This document shows, in pieces, positions 48,501-61,732 of a DNA stretch of 64,000 nucleotides. The DNA comes from Sympetrum striolatum. Its lineage: Eukaryota > Arthropoda > Insecta > Odonata > Libellulidae. Within the stretch, counting starts at the first letter, position 1; every line of letters begins with the position of its first letter. The stretch covers positions 30,537,393-30,601,392 of the forward strand of contig OX388350.1 of assembly GCA_947579665.1 (NCBI GenBank). The letters run 5' to 3'. Made by a program: the position numbers and the translations under genes. Below the pieces are notes generated by a model, which searched no databases, was not told where the DNA came from, and saw nothing but the letters and a program-made list of their open reading frames with translations.

Positions 48501-49895
48501 ACAGTGCGAGTGAAGATGTATTTAAAGTATGCTCCTTTCCTCAGGGATTTTCGAAGAGAAATGCTTTACCTTGTATCCTTACCGTTCAAATAACCACAGA
48601 TACTCATAAATTGCCCTCGCTGTAAATAAAACAGAATTATTGAGGACAAAGATATTTCATTCGAGATTCTTTTCGAGATCTTTTTTAGTTATATCCCGGA
48701 AAAGGACTGAGATATGAATTTACGAACAAGACACGTCCTCGGATGGACATTTTTGACGGATAGAGGCAGCTGTCCTCTCAGGTATCATATGAGAAAAACG
48801 AATCTTAGTAATTCTGCGGAGTAATTTAATCAGCAACCGGTCTCGTAACCAAAACGGCATCCTGAGAAATTATGGACAAATTGAACGATAACTGTGAGAC
48901 TCAATGAGTTTCTTTCCTCATACATCCTTTTTACAATACTGTTTCCAATATAAGAGTATTTAAATATGTTATTAAATACTTCCTAACATCTTTAAATCTT
49001 ATGTGTTTTGATAGAGTAACTGATACATTCGTAGTAGTAGAATTATTAAATTTGTTTCAAGAGAACGAACACATATCATTTTGCGCATGTGGGCTACCAA
49101 AGGGACCGTTTTTGCCAAAGGTAAACGCGCTACCAACTTGGCTATTCTATAGTAACATTCATTCCTTAAAAGAGATAAAGTAAGACATTTGTATCCTAGT
49201 TATTTGATAGTACAAATCCAATGTCATTTTGAAACTAATTGAATGCAGCTATTGAGTTGAAACTTTCAACAGGAAAAGTTATAAAGGATATATTCTAAAC
49301 TAAAATAAATATAAAGCACAAATGTGATGGACAAATACGTTTATTCATTCTTGCTCTAAGAGTAGACTTCACAGAAAATATAAACGCAAAGGTCATGTTA
49401 AAATTAGGTAATTTAAATACATAAATGAAATTGTCGCGAGGAACGCAATCCTCGTTTTATAGTAACTTCGTATACTTTGGAAGGAAGGGCCAGTCCTTAA
49501 ATTCCTTTTCCTGGAAACGTATATGCATTTTGGATGGAGATTGATATGCAGGAATTGTAAGCGTGAGGAATTCCAATTGAAGGGCATCCTTTTATTTGGT
49601 ATTCTGCTTGTGACGAGCAATTCGATTTCCAACCTATTCAGCGTAGACTGTTTTCTATCTGTATCCCTTGCGCTTAGTGATTCAGAAAGGCCGACTTTAA
49701 ATATGGGAGGGAGAAATTGGACCGAATGGAATCTCTTTTGAGCAGTCCCCTTTTTTGACGCACTCAAGCAATGGTTTATTAGGACGGAGAGTGCAAACGA
49801 AAACGGAATAATAATTGTCAATCTGTTAGAGGTCGATTGTCGAGATGAAACATTTCAGTTGAAGAAAGTACTGAATTTAAAAGACGCAATTCTGT
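48501..49895. other. Mixed spacer
   Basis: No gene is supported. A 142-codon minus frame (49393-49821) begins with a hydrophobic stretch but has no homology I recognise, and a plus frame overlaps it. About 49090-49150 weakly resembles the tRNA-like sequence at 25.3 kb. Confidence 0.3.
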
Positions 49896-49897
49896 AT

Positions 49898-49962
49898 AAT
49901 CAAGTGGGCAACGCATTCATATTTTGTGAAATCGGTCCCGGGTTCGACTCCCGGTGAGAGCT
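49898..49962 (+). repeat. tRNA-like repeat, type with GGTGAGAGCT end
   Basis: CCCGGGTTCGACTCCCGG followed by TGAGAGCT. The anticodon-stem-like TTCA/TGAA pair and the D-region AAGTGGGCAACGC are visible upstream. The loop lacks the usual T33, so it is not a functional tRNA. It is followed by a GTAATAACGTAAATAACG tail. Confidence 0.55.
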
Positions 49963-49964
49963 AA

Positions 49965-52330
49965 TGTACGTAATAACGTAAATAACGAGAAATAACGTAA
50001 GCTTTCGAAGCCGTTTTAACAATACTTCTTAAATATAAAAGAAATTCTACACGAGGTTGAATCCATGCAGATTAAACATAGTGATAGAAACGAATCAAAC
50101 TATACTCATCATTAATTAGAGGTTTAAAATCTCCAAAAGCCATATTTGTCGGCGTTCCTCCTCTTAATTCCCGGTAGTCCTAGAAAGCAAGAAATGAATG
50201 CCTCATTATTTTTACTACCTCTATTTCATTTATATCCGTGTACCAAAAATTCTCTCTTTGTATGCTGTTCATTCCACCCAATGAAATTTATATTCACTGT
50301 AACCTCCTAAAGTTTCAAGGATTGTACTCAATTTTTCTTAAATTCAGTCGTTTCACTAAGCAAAATATTGTTTTCAGCTTGAAAATCCAAGGAGTTCTTT
50401 GAATTATTATAAATATCAATTTATCAAAACTAAAATATTATATTGATTATATCAATTAATTTGATAAAAATCAATAATATAAAATGCGCATTATAATTTT
50501 TATTCTTATCATGTTTTTTGGTAATGAGCTAATTTGTATCGGAAAATAATTCCGGAAGCAAGTTACATACTAGTGAACTCCTCTGGATTTCAAAATTTTT
50601 AACGAAAGATTACGGTATTTTCTAAATAATTAAATAAGTTTCAAATTAAAATACTCGATTTCAAGTTGAACCAAAAATTGGAATTTACGTTACTTAACGG
50701 TGAATGTGAGTGGCAAAGTCTTAATCATCATTATCCCAAATTTTCAGCAGATTAAACAAAAACCTATTAGTTCAACTACGAAATTGGAGGACGTTATAAA
50801 ATAATCTCATTATGAGGAGACTCAAGCACCTTTCTTAAACTCCTGCGTAAGCGCAGTGGCAGAAACATAGCCTCGTGTACGTAGTTGACCTGGAAATTTT
50901 CATTTCCCCTCATCTTGTCAGGGTACAGCTAACACACTCTTAGAACAAAATATCCTCCCTGAACTAACTGTCTTTTACGGACATCCTCCCACTCCTTATT
51001 TCCTTTAATATAAATTTGTGTGAGAAAAGTATCTTCTACTATGGTCGATGATATGCGGAAGGATATCGTAGGTACGGACATGATGCGGGAATAAATGAAA
51101 ACTGTCGTGAATGAGTCTAGATTAAGCTGAAAAGTAATTAGCATTTGGTTTGAGTTCAAAGTTTAATTGAATATGAACTTGTTTGATTTGATGCAAGCTT
51201 AGTTATTAAATGTTTATTATGGTATTTATAGGATAGGTATTAATAATTCATAGTATTATCAAATCAGTATATTCAATTCAGTTGGAATCTCGTGAAAATT
51301 GTTTTTTAAAACCTTTAGAATGCCTCTCGCACATTAAATGAAGATGGTAGACTGTCAAGGAAATTAATATTACTAATCAAATTAGTAGAAGGTTAACTTT
51401 TAAAATAAGATTGTACATCGAGTCATGATGGTTGCATGGGTAAAATTAAAAAATCAGAAATACATCCAACAATACTGATTTCGAATTTAAGATTTTTTCA
51501 TCCAATATGAAGTATACTTTATCAATAAATGTAACATTAAGTAAAACTGCAATTTACAGCTGGAAGGTTACGGATAATATTTTTAGAGCACAAGATAACT
51601 TAGAAGATGTTTTACATTAAACTATAAAAAAATATAAATAGCCTGTTTCTGTACATAAGCACTCCTTCGGACTTATCCTAAATATATATTTATTTATTAT
51701 TATATACGTTGCAAGTAGAATTTCTTTTGGTGGTAGCCCCAAAGTTGTCTATAAGCAACGTAAATCACAGATATTCTAATAATAACGCATACATACACTT
51801 AGACAGTATTCAAACAGACATCTCCCCGGTTACTCCCACCAAAATATGTTCTCTAAACACATTTTATAATTAACAACGATACTTTCTATTCCAAAATATC
51901 CATTTATTGTTTTCACTTTGTCACGCTGAAAATCATCCATACAATACCAAAAAATATTCAATTTATTTAATTACGTAAATTAAAGCATCTTCTTTCAAAT
52001 TCCTTTCTATTTTTCAGTGAGGGTTAGAAGACTTCTTAGGGCAACTTATTCCATTCTTTGACCCCACAGTTAATGAATATTACTGCAAATAATATGCAGA
52101 ACAGTATATCCTTGACCAGGACTATAGATGGATACTTCCCATCAAAATATATTTATCATCATTCAAATTTCTATAAAATCTGGAAAAATGACACATTAAA
52201 TTTGACCACAATATTATTATTTGAATCAAATTCTAGTACTTTCTTTTTTAAGTTCCAGCAGTAAAATGTCATATATATAACAAAATCCGAAAGCAATCGG
52301 TCTTATTATCGTACACCAGATCTGCAAATC
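49965..52330. other. AT-rich spacer
   Basis: No gene, RNA or mobile element is recognised. Very AT-rich imperfect dyads occur near 50430-50485. Confidence 0.45.
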
Positions 52331-52339
52331 TATGACACA

Positions 52340-52990
52340 AGCGCAGAAGGGAAAGATGGATTATGATTCGCATCCTCCATCATCGGTCAAAATCAAACCT
52401 CATAGCTCGAATGAGAAGCAGAGGTTGCGTAATTCCCATTTCCTTCGGAATAAATCCAGTCTTTCGATATTAATTTGCATGGAAACCATACATCGAGCGT
52501 CTTGGCAACAGTCTTTCACCGCTCCCACGAAATGAATCCGCGTCCATCGAGAATAAATCAAACGGAAATGCGCGGAATTACTGCAACGCCCTCCTTGAAA
52601 TCAGGAATCAATTAATAAAGGAGCATTCATCATTCTCGCAGCCTAGAGCGCGTTGATCAATTGAACTTCACGAAGCGTTATATTGAGCCTGGAAAGAGAA
52701 TTTGCGGGATCTGCGAAGGAGAAAATACGCGGAGGCGAGGAAAAAACCAGTCGAAATTAAATGGCGAGATTCTTGGGGAGGAATGTTACAAAACAAGGAG
52801 GAATTCCTCAAAGGTCTGGGAATTTCCAGATGTTATCACGGACGCTGGATACATACAGGGAGAGAGAGAAGATGGGGTCGAGTAGCTGAAGCGGGAAGCA
52901 GACGGACACATTAGAGGGTTTTCATTAAAGAACTGAGATGGAGACTTTCCTCCGCACCAACATTAATTAAAAAGGCTTACAAAGGGTATG
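52340..52990. promoter_or_regulatory. Base-balanced island
   Basis: Contains AATCAATTAATAAAG near 52605 and CpG words such as AATGCGCGGAATTAC near 52569. Two overlapping Lys/Glu/Gly-rich frames (52661-52914) read in different registers and are not called. Possible conserved non-coding DNA. Confidence 0.2.
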
Positions 52991-54530
52991 AGATATCTTA
53001 AATTTCGAATAAATTGAGCCATAATATGAAAAATATATTATTTCTTAAACTTAACCTCCAAAGGCTTCAAACGCAATAAATTTCGCATAGTTTTACTGAA
53101 TGAATATCCTAGGAAAATTTTATTTATTAACTAAGCTCTTCAGCCCATGTTTTGATTGAACTATTTTATTCATCACTATCAAAGGTCTTTGATACAAAAT
53201 CGTATAACAGCGTTTTTAAATCTCTCCCATTTCCTTTGATGGAATATTATTTGGAATTTCTAGCATATTACGAAAGTATTAGGTTTTCCTCGTATAATTT
53301 TTAAATCTGTTATTCAGCATGACATTTAAAACCATTTTCTATTGAACTAGTAATGGCAGATATGAAAAACGTTCCAAAATTTATTTATTTATATTACCTG
53401 TGGAACAGTCTCCGAGTAAGATATGCACCAAAGTTATAATTGTTATTTTATTAATTTTAGTAAATAATTTGTTATTAAATAATAAACGTAATTGAATTAT
53501 TTCAAGTCCTTATTCTGTTGCTAATGGCAGAGATAACTGCATTATTTCTGAATCGAACAGGGTGGATAAACATATATGTGATTTATCATGAAATTGAAAG
53601 GATTACATCTGAGTTAAAGTTTCATTAAATCCACTTCGTAATTCTGAAATAATCACACTATCAACATTATTCTTCATATTTCATTCAATTTTAATAAATG
53701 GTATAGTAACATACGTTTTGGAGACTGTATGAGTTCTACCTTGTATTTAGAAGTAAAAAAAATCTTCTAATTTAACCCACAAATTCAAGAATAAATATTG
53801 TACGTATCAAATCAGTAATCAATTATTGAGGTGTATATTATTATTAACAGTGATCTCTACATTAAAAAACATGGTGAGTAAGCCTTCGTTGACAGATAAA
53901 TATTAAATTCCTTTGAAATTTTTTCATAAACTCAATATTGCTAAGAAATGTATATATCATTATGAACTATTTTTTTCTAAAACTCCGCCTTTGCAATTGA
54001 AAAAAACCATAACATCTTTTCTTGAAATAAAAAAATAACGTTTGATAAAATCCGCACCCGTTGAAATGTGCTTTCTAACACTTATAGTGCGTAGTGACAC
54101 ACTAATCAAATCAGAAATTTAGACAACCAGTTGATCTCAGTTGCTCCCAAGTTGTTCTCCTCACTTCCGAAAAATGTATCCACCCCATCCAGTGAAAGAA
54201 TTTTTCTTGCTAAATTAAAGAATTGGTTCTTTTTGCAAAAGGATATACAATTATATATAAAGTAATTATGTATATTTTTATATTTTTTCTGTTTTTCTCT
54301 AGCGCTTTTCATTTCGTTAATTATATCTCACTACACTTTGCTTATATTATAACCTCAAAGCGTTTTACATAAAAAAATTTGTTTTGTTACACATGAACGC
54401 CAAAATAAATGTCAATTTCTATTTAAAGTGATGGTAACCCCTATGTGAATTATCTTCTGGGATGCCTAAATCTAACTTTTTGGTTGTGTTAAATATATTT
54501 AAGAATTAAATAGGAAAGAGAAATAAAAAA
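52991..54530. other. AT-rich spacer
   Basis: Nothing is recognised. Confidence 0.45.
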
Positions 54531-54689
54531 TAATATTATTGTTACCAGTAGCCTCTATAACTCTAAGCCATGCCGAAGCCTTCATCGACTCGGCAGCGAT
54601 CGTCCATTCCTCACAAATCGAAATTAAAAGATTCTCGCCTCCAAACGCAATACAGGGATACAGCAAGAAACACCTCCCTCCCTTTTCCC

Positions 54690-55340
54690 TTTTCGCAACA
54701 AAAAGTACCCCACCCCGCACCTAAGAGTCCCCACCCTTCTCTTTCACCCCTCGACTAGACCTTTTTCATCCGGAGACTCCCGAACCCTCGCGAACCCACC
54801 CGAAGAAGAAGGAGGGGGAGATGAAAAAACTCCGTGCTAAACCCACCCGCCCATACCCCCCCAACCATCCCCATACGTCGGCACAGTCCGACCCAGTTCC
54901 GCCGAATTCCCCCCCGGTCTACCCAGCGTCGGTCCCGCAGTGCGGATGGGAGAGCCCGTCCATGCTACGCAACGCCATCCCCTCTCCCGGCCGAAACCCC
55001 GACCCCGTCCGTTCCAATCCTCCCGCAGCGGAGGGCATAGCCTAGTGGCTTGACTCGACCCCACGCACTCACGGATCGCCTCTACGCACCCGATTCCTTT
55101 CCTACGTCCCCTTAAGAAATCGATAGTTGTGCGGTTGATACGTGAGGATGCCGGGAAGAGCAAGCGTACGACGATGTTTCCAGTTTTGGAGTAGTGACTA
55201 ACGAGGGAATCTCACTTAGTGTGACCGAGGGTTGGGGCCGAGGGCTTTTCGAAAGAAGTCCTCAAAAATTTTGACCCCGGAAACGCGACCCTGACTGCTT
55301 AGGTTCAGCGCAGGCTTTTGAAAATTTCCTGAGAGGATGC
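54690..55340. promoter_or_regulatory. CpG-rich island
   Basis: The most G+C- and CpG-rich DNA in the window, densest at 54780-55110 where CpG recurs about every 10-15 bp. C-runs (CCCCCCC) occur near 54855 and 54910. Frames are open in several registers on both strands because stops are rare. Candidates are a promoter, an unmethylated regulatory element or a GC-rich repeat. No core promoter motif decides. Confidence 0.4.
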
Positions 55341-56285
55341 CCGAAATAATTGGGTTAGGTTTTTTCAGAGCTTGCGTCCAATTTTATAAAATATCAAAAC
55401 ATCTTACCGTGTTTTTGAAAATAGAAATCAACTTTTATACATGAATGATAAAACGATTTACGAATTGAGAACAATTATTAATTTGTAGAAGGATATATTT
55501 CGACAGGAATATTTCATAAACATATCGTAAAAATCTTACAAAAACTTTCCCCACTGGACATTTCGGTTTTGTTTTCAATAAAAAATCTGCACTTACATCT
55601 TGAACATGAAACTATTTACGGATCAAAAACCATTATCGCTTTTGTAACCAACACGAATAAAAAATGAAATGTACTGATGAATTTGAATATAAATTAATTT
55701 TATAATATTCTGACCGCAATACATTAACATTCTTCTATTTATCTGGATAATTTACTGAGAAATTTCTCATTACTTAAATTGTTTGTCTCTTTTTACTTTC
55801 ATTGGGCAAGCTAGTGATTTTCTGTCATTTAAGCTCTACATCTATCATATCATTATTACTATACATTATTATTTATTACATAATATACATTATTATTACG
55901 TTTTATACGTAAAAATACTCGCGTTTTGAATATAAAGCGAACGTTGAGGTACTTCTTTCTGATAACCTCGTAAGATTGAATTATTTAATATTTCACCCGA
56001 TTAAATACTTTAACCCTTAATTTTTAATTTCTCGTATTTCTAAATTTCAATGAAATAACTATTGTGTCTAAACTGGTTACAATCTTTAGTATGCATATGA
56101 CGCCTTACTATCACTTTGATATCAACCTATCTGCAGGGTAAAACGTATCAACAATAATAATAAATGACTACTTTATATTTTAATCCAACGGTCAAACGAA
56201 GGAAAATCATAATGCTAGGAACTAAACACGACAGCAATCAGACGAATTTGGATTTCCTTGACAGGAATTAAACACGAATGCAATT
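55341..56285. other. AT-rich spacer
   Basis: Low-complexity TTATTA/ACATTATTA repeats lie at 55845-55905. No gene. Confidence 0.45.
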
Positions 56286-56289
56286 CCTT

Positions 56290-56665
56290 TTTTCGTGAAT
56301 TCGGTCCCATCCCATCAGCTTGTTCCAATTCATCCACCCCAAGCCGGATTTCCCACAACGCTTTTTAAATTCCAGGTCACGCTGGGAACCGGGTCATTAA
56401 CCTACTCAAAAAATGAGGAAATGGACCGTCCGGGTGTCCGTATTTGCGTCTGCCGGCTTGTGGATTCCCCTTGCAAAAACCGGACGTAATTACTGCGACA
56501 CTCAAACGACACGCTCTAACGGGGAGCGTTTAATGCCGCGCTCAGCGCTATGTGTCGCAGTAACTTAATCTCGCGAAAATCTGAATCTCTCATTATGCGG
56601 CATTTCCATCGCGAATTAATAACGCCGATTTGGATGTTGAATTTGCGTCGTACACCGTGTCGTTA
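56290..56665. promoter_or_regulatory. Base-balanced island with AATTAAT core
   Basis: CpG-containing words (CCGCGCTCAGCGC near 56536) and CGCGAATTAATAACGCC near 56611. The 64-codon frame at its left end is not convincing. Possible enhancer. Confidence 0.2.
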
Positions 56666-56769
56666 CCACAGCTCAAATTCGTTTTTTTATCATTTTACGA
56701 AGAGTTGACTTGAAATCCAAAATCACCTCATTTTTTTTAAATACGTATTTCAGAAAACATCTAAATAAT

Positions 56770-56868
56770 TGGAGTGGTACGAAAAGTGAAAAGTAGTGGC
56801 TTAGTACTTGGCTGGGACTCGAACCCAGGTCTCCCACTTTCCGGGAAGGGATTCAAATCACTGAACAA
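56770..56868 (-). repeat. tRNA-derived SINE copy, left half of inverted pair
   Basis: Minus-strand T-arm GGGTTCGAGTCCCAGCCAAG with the same anticodon-side region as the 37.1-kb unit (CACTTTCCGGGAAGGGATTC on the plus strand). Confidence 0.65.
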
Positions 56869-57000
56869 ATTCAGTGGTTAGAATACCGGAAAGTGAGGTG
56901 GAGAATGCCTGCAAAGTGTACCCGGGTTCGAGTCCCAGCCAATTCACTATTTTTTACTTCTCATACTGCTTGTGTTCAGCCGCACACTTTCTTGTGCAAA
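56868..57000 (+). repeat. tRNA-derived SINE copy, right half of inverted pair
   Basis: Plus-strand D-arm/A-box TTCAGTGGTTAGAATACC and T-arm CCCGGGTTCGAGTCCCAGCC, then a tail ATTCACTATTTTTTACTTC like that of the 37-kb units. It abuts the minus copy, so GGCTGGGACTCGAACCC and its complement bound about 135 bp. Confidence 0.7.
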
Positions 57001-57025
57001 GTTTATCACTGATCTTAATGATTGC

Positions 57026-57028
<3 letters not shown>

Positions 57029-57079
<51 letters not shown>
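57029..57079. repeat. (AT)n microsatellite
   Basis: About 25 uninterrupted AT units just after the SINE tail. Confidence 0.95.
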
Positions 57080-57081
<2 letters not shown>

Positions 57082-57089
57082 AACATATA

Positions 57090-60000
57090 TGATAGTACCG
57101 CATAAGAGCCTGAGCGAAAATTTCCGCGCACCCCCTCCTCGGAAGCGTATAACCCCACTCACGCGAACTCTTTACCCCGTGTACTCCATGAAACGACCTT
57201 CACTTCCTCGTGGTTATTCGCTAATCATTCTATTGTTTTTCTTCAAGATATGTCATGCGTACGCCTAAGGACTTCGTGAATTGAGAGAATTTGTCAACAC
57301 TGCTGTGCATAGAAGAGACTCACTGTATGAGAATGGGGGAAAGGATACCAAAGGTAGAGATATTCGGAGGTGCCGAATAAGGGTCTTTACTACGCGGTAC
57401 TTTTATAGCTACTCATATCGATAATCACACATAGTTCATGGAAAAGTCAAATTCCTGAAGCGACTACTATTTGCATGTTTATTTCTTATATCGGCTTCGT
57501 TATAATGAGGACGCATAATGTCCGCAATTTTTTCCAAGAATCTACTTTCTCCAAATAAGCTGAGTGAATGATGCCTTAGTTTGGATCCCCCATTCTTCTA
57601 TAGATTCCTATTATAAGCCCAAAAGTATCTGGGTAACATCTATTTATTCTGAGAATTCATAACAAATAGTATGACCTTTCGCTTTGCCTTAACGAGTAAA
57701 TGGAAGATAAAGCTCAACGAGAAAGTTCGGAATCACACACTATCAATAATATTTTACTTCTATCATTGTGTTGAATTTAAAATAGTTGGCAATACCCTCC
57801 AAGATACCAGAATACGCGTCCGAAGAGATGACCTCTAAGTAGGGCGGTAACAAATTGTAACTTAATTAAAAAATGCGCTTCAAAATGGATCCAGCATTCC
57901 TATCATAACAGTCATACTGATTGGAGGATTAAAATTACATTACTGGTTATTGTTTTCTCTTCAAAACCCACTATTTCGAAAATCACAACGTATATTCGCA
58001 CAAAGCAGAAAAGCAAATAATTTAGGGGTTGAAGCATTCGAAACTGGGTCCCAATTCATTGGTAATCGTTCCACATACACATAATCGAGGCAGCAGTCAA
58101 ACTCCTAATTAACGGAATCTCGGCATTGCGGTAATATATCTTGCCGTTTTTCATTTGAATTCCTAGAATTTGAATCTATGCGACGTGAAAGAACTTCATA
58201 TCAAAGATGTGTTAGTTGAGAATTAAAGTTAAAAATAACTGCAAAAAAGGGAACAGTATCTCGCTCATCCCTTCCGATGTTAATTAACTCCTAGAAAAGG
58301 AAAATATTTATAAAATAGCCAAGTATAGAAATCATAAGACCTTTGAGGATATTCTCGTTATTTGATTCATTCTTTATGAATCAAACTAAGTTATGATTTT
58401 AAATATTTGTCTCAGGTTGTTCGAGATGTTTTATCAAAGGAAATATCCGCTGAATGCGAGTATTCTCATGAATTTCAACGCACTTTGATGTTTAGTGTAG
58501 ACGTTTGATTTTTGAAATTTATAGTGAATGCAATTACTTGAGGTATTATAAAATGTTAGGTATTCAAAGAACAAAATATATGTTGGAATACAGATAAAAG
58601 TTAGGAAATATAGTTTCTAAAGTGCACATACAGCATGGCACTTTTAGCCAATCTTTAGAATAACGTTAATGTAATAAACGCAATTTTCAGAAACACAAAA
58701 CTCTAAAAATTCCTATTCTCAATACCATTGGCAATATTACTAATAACATACAATTTTAAGTTTTGAAATACTTGGAGGCACACAGTTTTAAGGTATGAAA
58801 TGCTTTGAGGATATAGTTTTAAGCTGAAAATATTTAGAGAAAATCAGATATGACAGCTATTCTGTGTGATAGAATGATTTAGAATAACAAGGAACGCGGA
58901 ATTTATTGTAACATTTATTCGCCTATCGTAAACATTTACTTACTGGCTACTTACACTGTTTCATACGAAAATTGCCTATTTATCATCCCAAACTTTAATT
59001 CATACAAGAATGTTGTATTTGATACAATCCTATATCATTACAACGATTATAACTAGGGAGAAATTTCTGGTTATTAGTGAAAATACTTAGTTGACTTCGA
59101 TAGACAATTCCTTTAATAACCTTCAGAGTAAAGTTTCACAAATATTTCGGCAACAGAATCGAATTTGAAAGTCTTCGATGAATAGGAGACAGTTTAATCG
59201 ATAACCTCATTTTTGACTCGACCGCTCAAGGCTTCACAAATACACTCAGGGTTTGGAAAGGGGGCACAGAAACCTCTAAATAATCCGCTTCGCACATAAG
59301 CCTCCGACTTTGCTATTGTGAATTCCGATAACTGGATTTTTTAGGAGACTTGCAAATTTGACAAATTTCAGGAGAGTCAAGCGCGAAATTAGAAGTGATT
59401 GTTAAGTAAATCGATCCATAATTTGTATATTGATTTACTATTGATAGATAATGAAAGAGACAATACATGAAAGTGTTCGCTACTTTGAAGGAGAAAAATG
59501 AACTACTATTAAAGTAAAAGTTATCCACGGTATTCGTAAGAGAAAGTACTGGACTTCTACTACCTCTGTACTAATAGCATAATAAGCGTAATTTCGTATT
59601 GACATCCAATAATGAAGGAATAGAACATTTTGAGTTTTTATTTATGTTATTTAGGAAGGATGCAAGACGAAATAACAGTAAAGCATGCAACGATATGAAA
59701 GTACTTCATAAAATGACACCTTTAATAAATGATTAAAATATTCTGCTAGGTGACAGATTTTTTTAAATGACACTTAGTTTCTACGATACAATATTCAGAG
59801 AATTTTAGGTAAAGGTGGGAATTTTTCTACATAATTCATCAAAGAAATCCTTTGTAATTCTCAATAAAATAATACCTTAAAATTTCATTTCGAATGCCAT
59901 ACGCATCTTTTAATACAAAAGAAATTACATCTCTACGATTCTCGAATATACTTCCGTGATATGTGTACTCAGTATTACAAACATATTCGTATTTATAGAA

Positions 60001-61000
60001 ATTTTTCTGCTTAAATATATCAGTATTAAAATTTCGGGTTTTTAAATTATCTTGCCATTCCTGAAGGACATGCTATTTATTAGCACAATAAGATCGACCA
60101 GATCCGCAGCTGAGGTATGCAACATAAGACAGAAAACGAGAGATATTGAGAAACTCTTTTCCATATAAGAAACACTACGAGTAGAATTTTTATATTGAAA
60201 GGGGTTTATTCAATATACGAAAGAAAAACTTTCAATATATCGTAGAATGGTAATAATATACGTCTGAACAGATTTCTCGATATGTCGATACCGTTATAAA
60301 ACTGCAATATAGCAGTTTACCATAAAGGAAACAAATAAAAATATTACGCATATATTACTGGAGGAAACCATACAATTTAATTTATTTCTTCCCTTTCTTT
60401 CCTCTAAACAAGTACAGTGATAGCTCTACATTCTTGACCTAATATATATTCATTAAAATTGAAATGTGTATGGCTTTTTACATTTATGTATATTTATGCC
60501 TTACTGGAACAACCGTTCACGTAATTTATCACCAACAGTTGGATTTCAATTTTAAAATCATTATAGTCAACTATCAATTGGAGAGTAGAGCATATTTAAA
60601 ACGATGTTGATGTTACATTTGGTGGTTCGTTACTCCACCAGATTATAAGAAAAATGAATTTTAATATTAATGAAAAATCAATTTCCTAAGGATAACATCA
60701 TTTCAGCTGATTACCAAAGAAATAAGTATTCCTTTTAATATTTACAATCAGGATATTATGAATTTTATAAACCATAAACCTTTTAATTTAATAAAAACAG
60801 AATTGCTTAAAGAATATAATGATTTCAATTGGTTATCTTAATGGTTCAGACGTCTAGGAACAGGAGAAGATCTATTTTTTATCGAAATATATATAATATC
60901 AGCGTTTCTTATTCCGCTAAGGTATTATTTTCTGCTTCTTAATATTAATTTATTACTTACGCTATTCAATATTTTTCATTAGACCTTTTTCAGGCCATCG
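57090..61000. other. AT-rich spacer
   Basis: No gene, RNA or mobile element is recognised over nearly 4 kb. The first 150 bp is somewhat GC-richer. Confidence 0.45.
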
Positions 61001-61043
61001 TTCCGTCATTTCCCATAGCCACGACCCATCCGCGTGAATAAGG

Positions 61044-61124
61044 GGTCAGGCCTAGACCGGGACTGCAACCCGATACCTTTTCGATCATAAGTTACCAATC
61101 CCACATCCAGGCTTACCATAAGCC
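61044..61124 (-). repeat. Decayed tRNA-like sequence
   Basis: Minus-strand T-arm TCGGGTTGCAGTCCCGGT has a one-base change in its loop. The D-arm region is weak. Confidence 0.45.
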
Positions 61125-61510
61125 ATTCATGGAAGCGCGACGGATAAAAAAAACCTTACAAGTATTTTTCCAACGTCTTCACCCCCTCCCTCGGCTGGAA
61201 AAGGCAACTCCTTTTGATGTGGCATGAATGAGGCCCGAGGCGAATGAGTGCGTCTATTGATTTTATGCCGACGCTTGCGTTTCCTTTATTTTTCCAGCGA
61301 AGTTCAAAGTTCAAAGCCCCGCAAAAGAATGCCGCGCAGTCAAAAATGCGGGAGCAATTCTCTTATGGCGCGTGTTTCTCGAGATGGGGACAAAAGGAAG
61401 AAAGAGGAAAAATTGAGACGAGGCCGGAGTTCGATTGTCTACTGTTTACTCGAAGCGATAGAGGATTAAGGGCTTGGTATGATTAAGGAGATGGATGCCG
61501 GTTTAGGTAA
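61125..61510. other. Base-balanced block, no gene supported
   Basis: Two plus frames overlap (61244-61486). Both are Lys/Arg/Ser-rich with no domain. Confidence 0.3.
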
Positions 61511-61732
61511 ACTATTGCAAACGCAAAGAACGATAGGGTAATACCGTTGGGAAATAAGCTAAAATATATCCGTGTGAATTACCTAGAAGTATCGATATGC
61601 TGCATAAAAAATTATAATCACTATAAAAGAACACAGTTATTGATGGGTCAAAGAAAAGAACTATGCGCCTTCAATTTACTCATCCTTCTGCATGTTTTAC
61701 TTTCACTGTTAACATGGTTTATTAATTCCTTA

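Noticed and set aside
49393..49821. 142-codon minus frame with a hydrophobic start
   Set aside because: Longest frame outside the transposase, but no domain is recognised, a plus frame overlaps it, and the start context is unremarkable.
55037..55048. Pol III A-box (TAGCCTAGTGG) in the CpG island
   Set aside because: No B-box follows at tRNA spacing.
54499..55163. Overlapping frames in the CpG-rich island as protein genes
   Set aside because: Frames are open in several registers on both strands, which is expected where stop codons are rare. There is no domain and no preferred frame.
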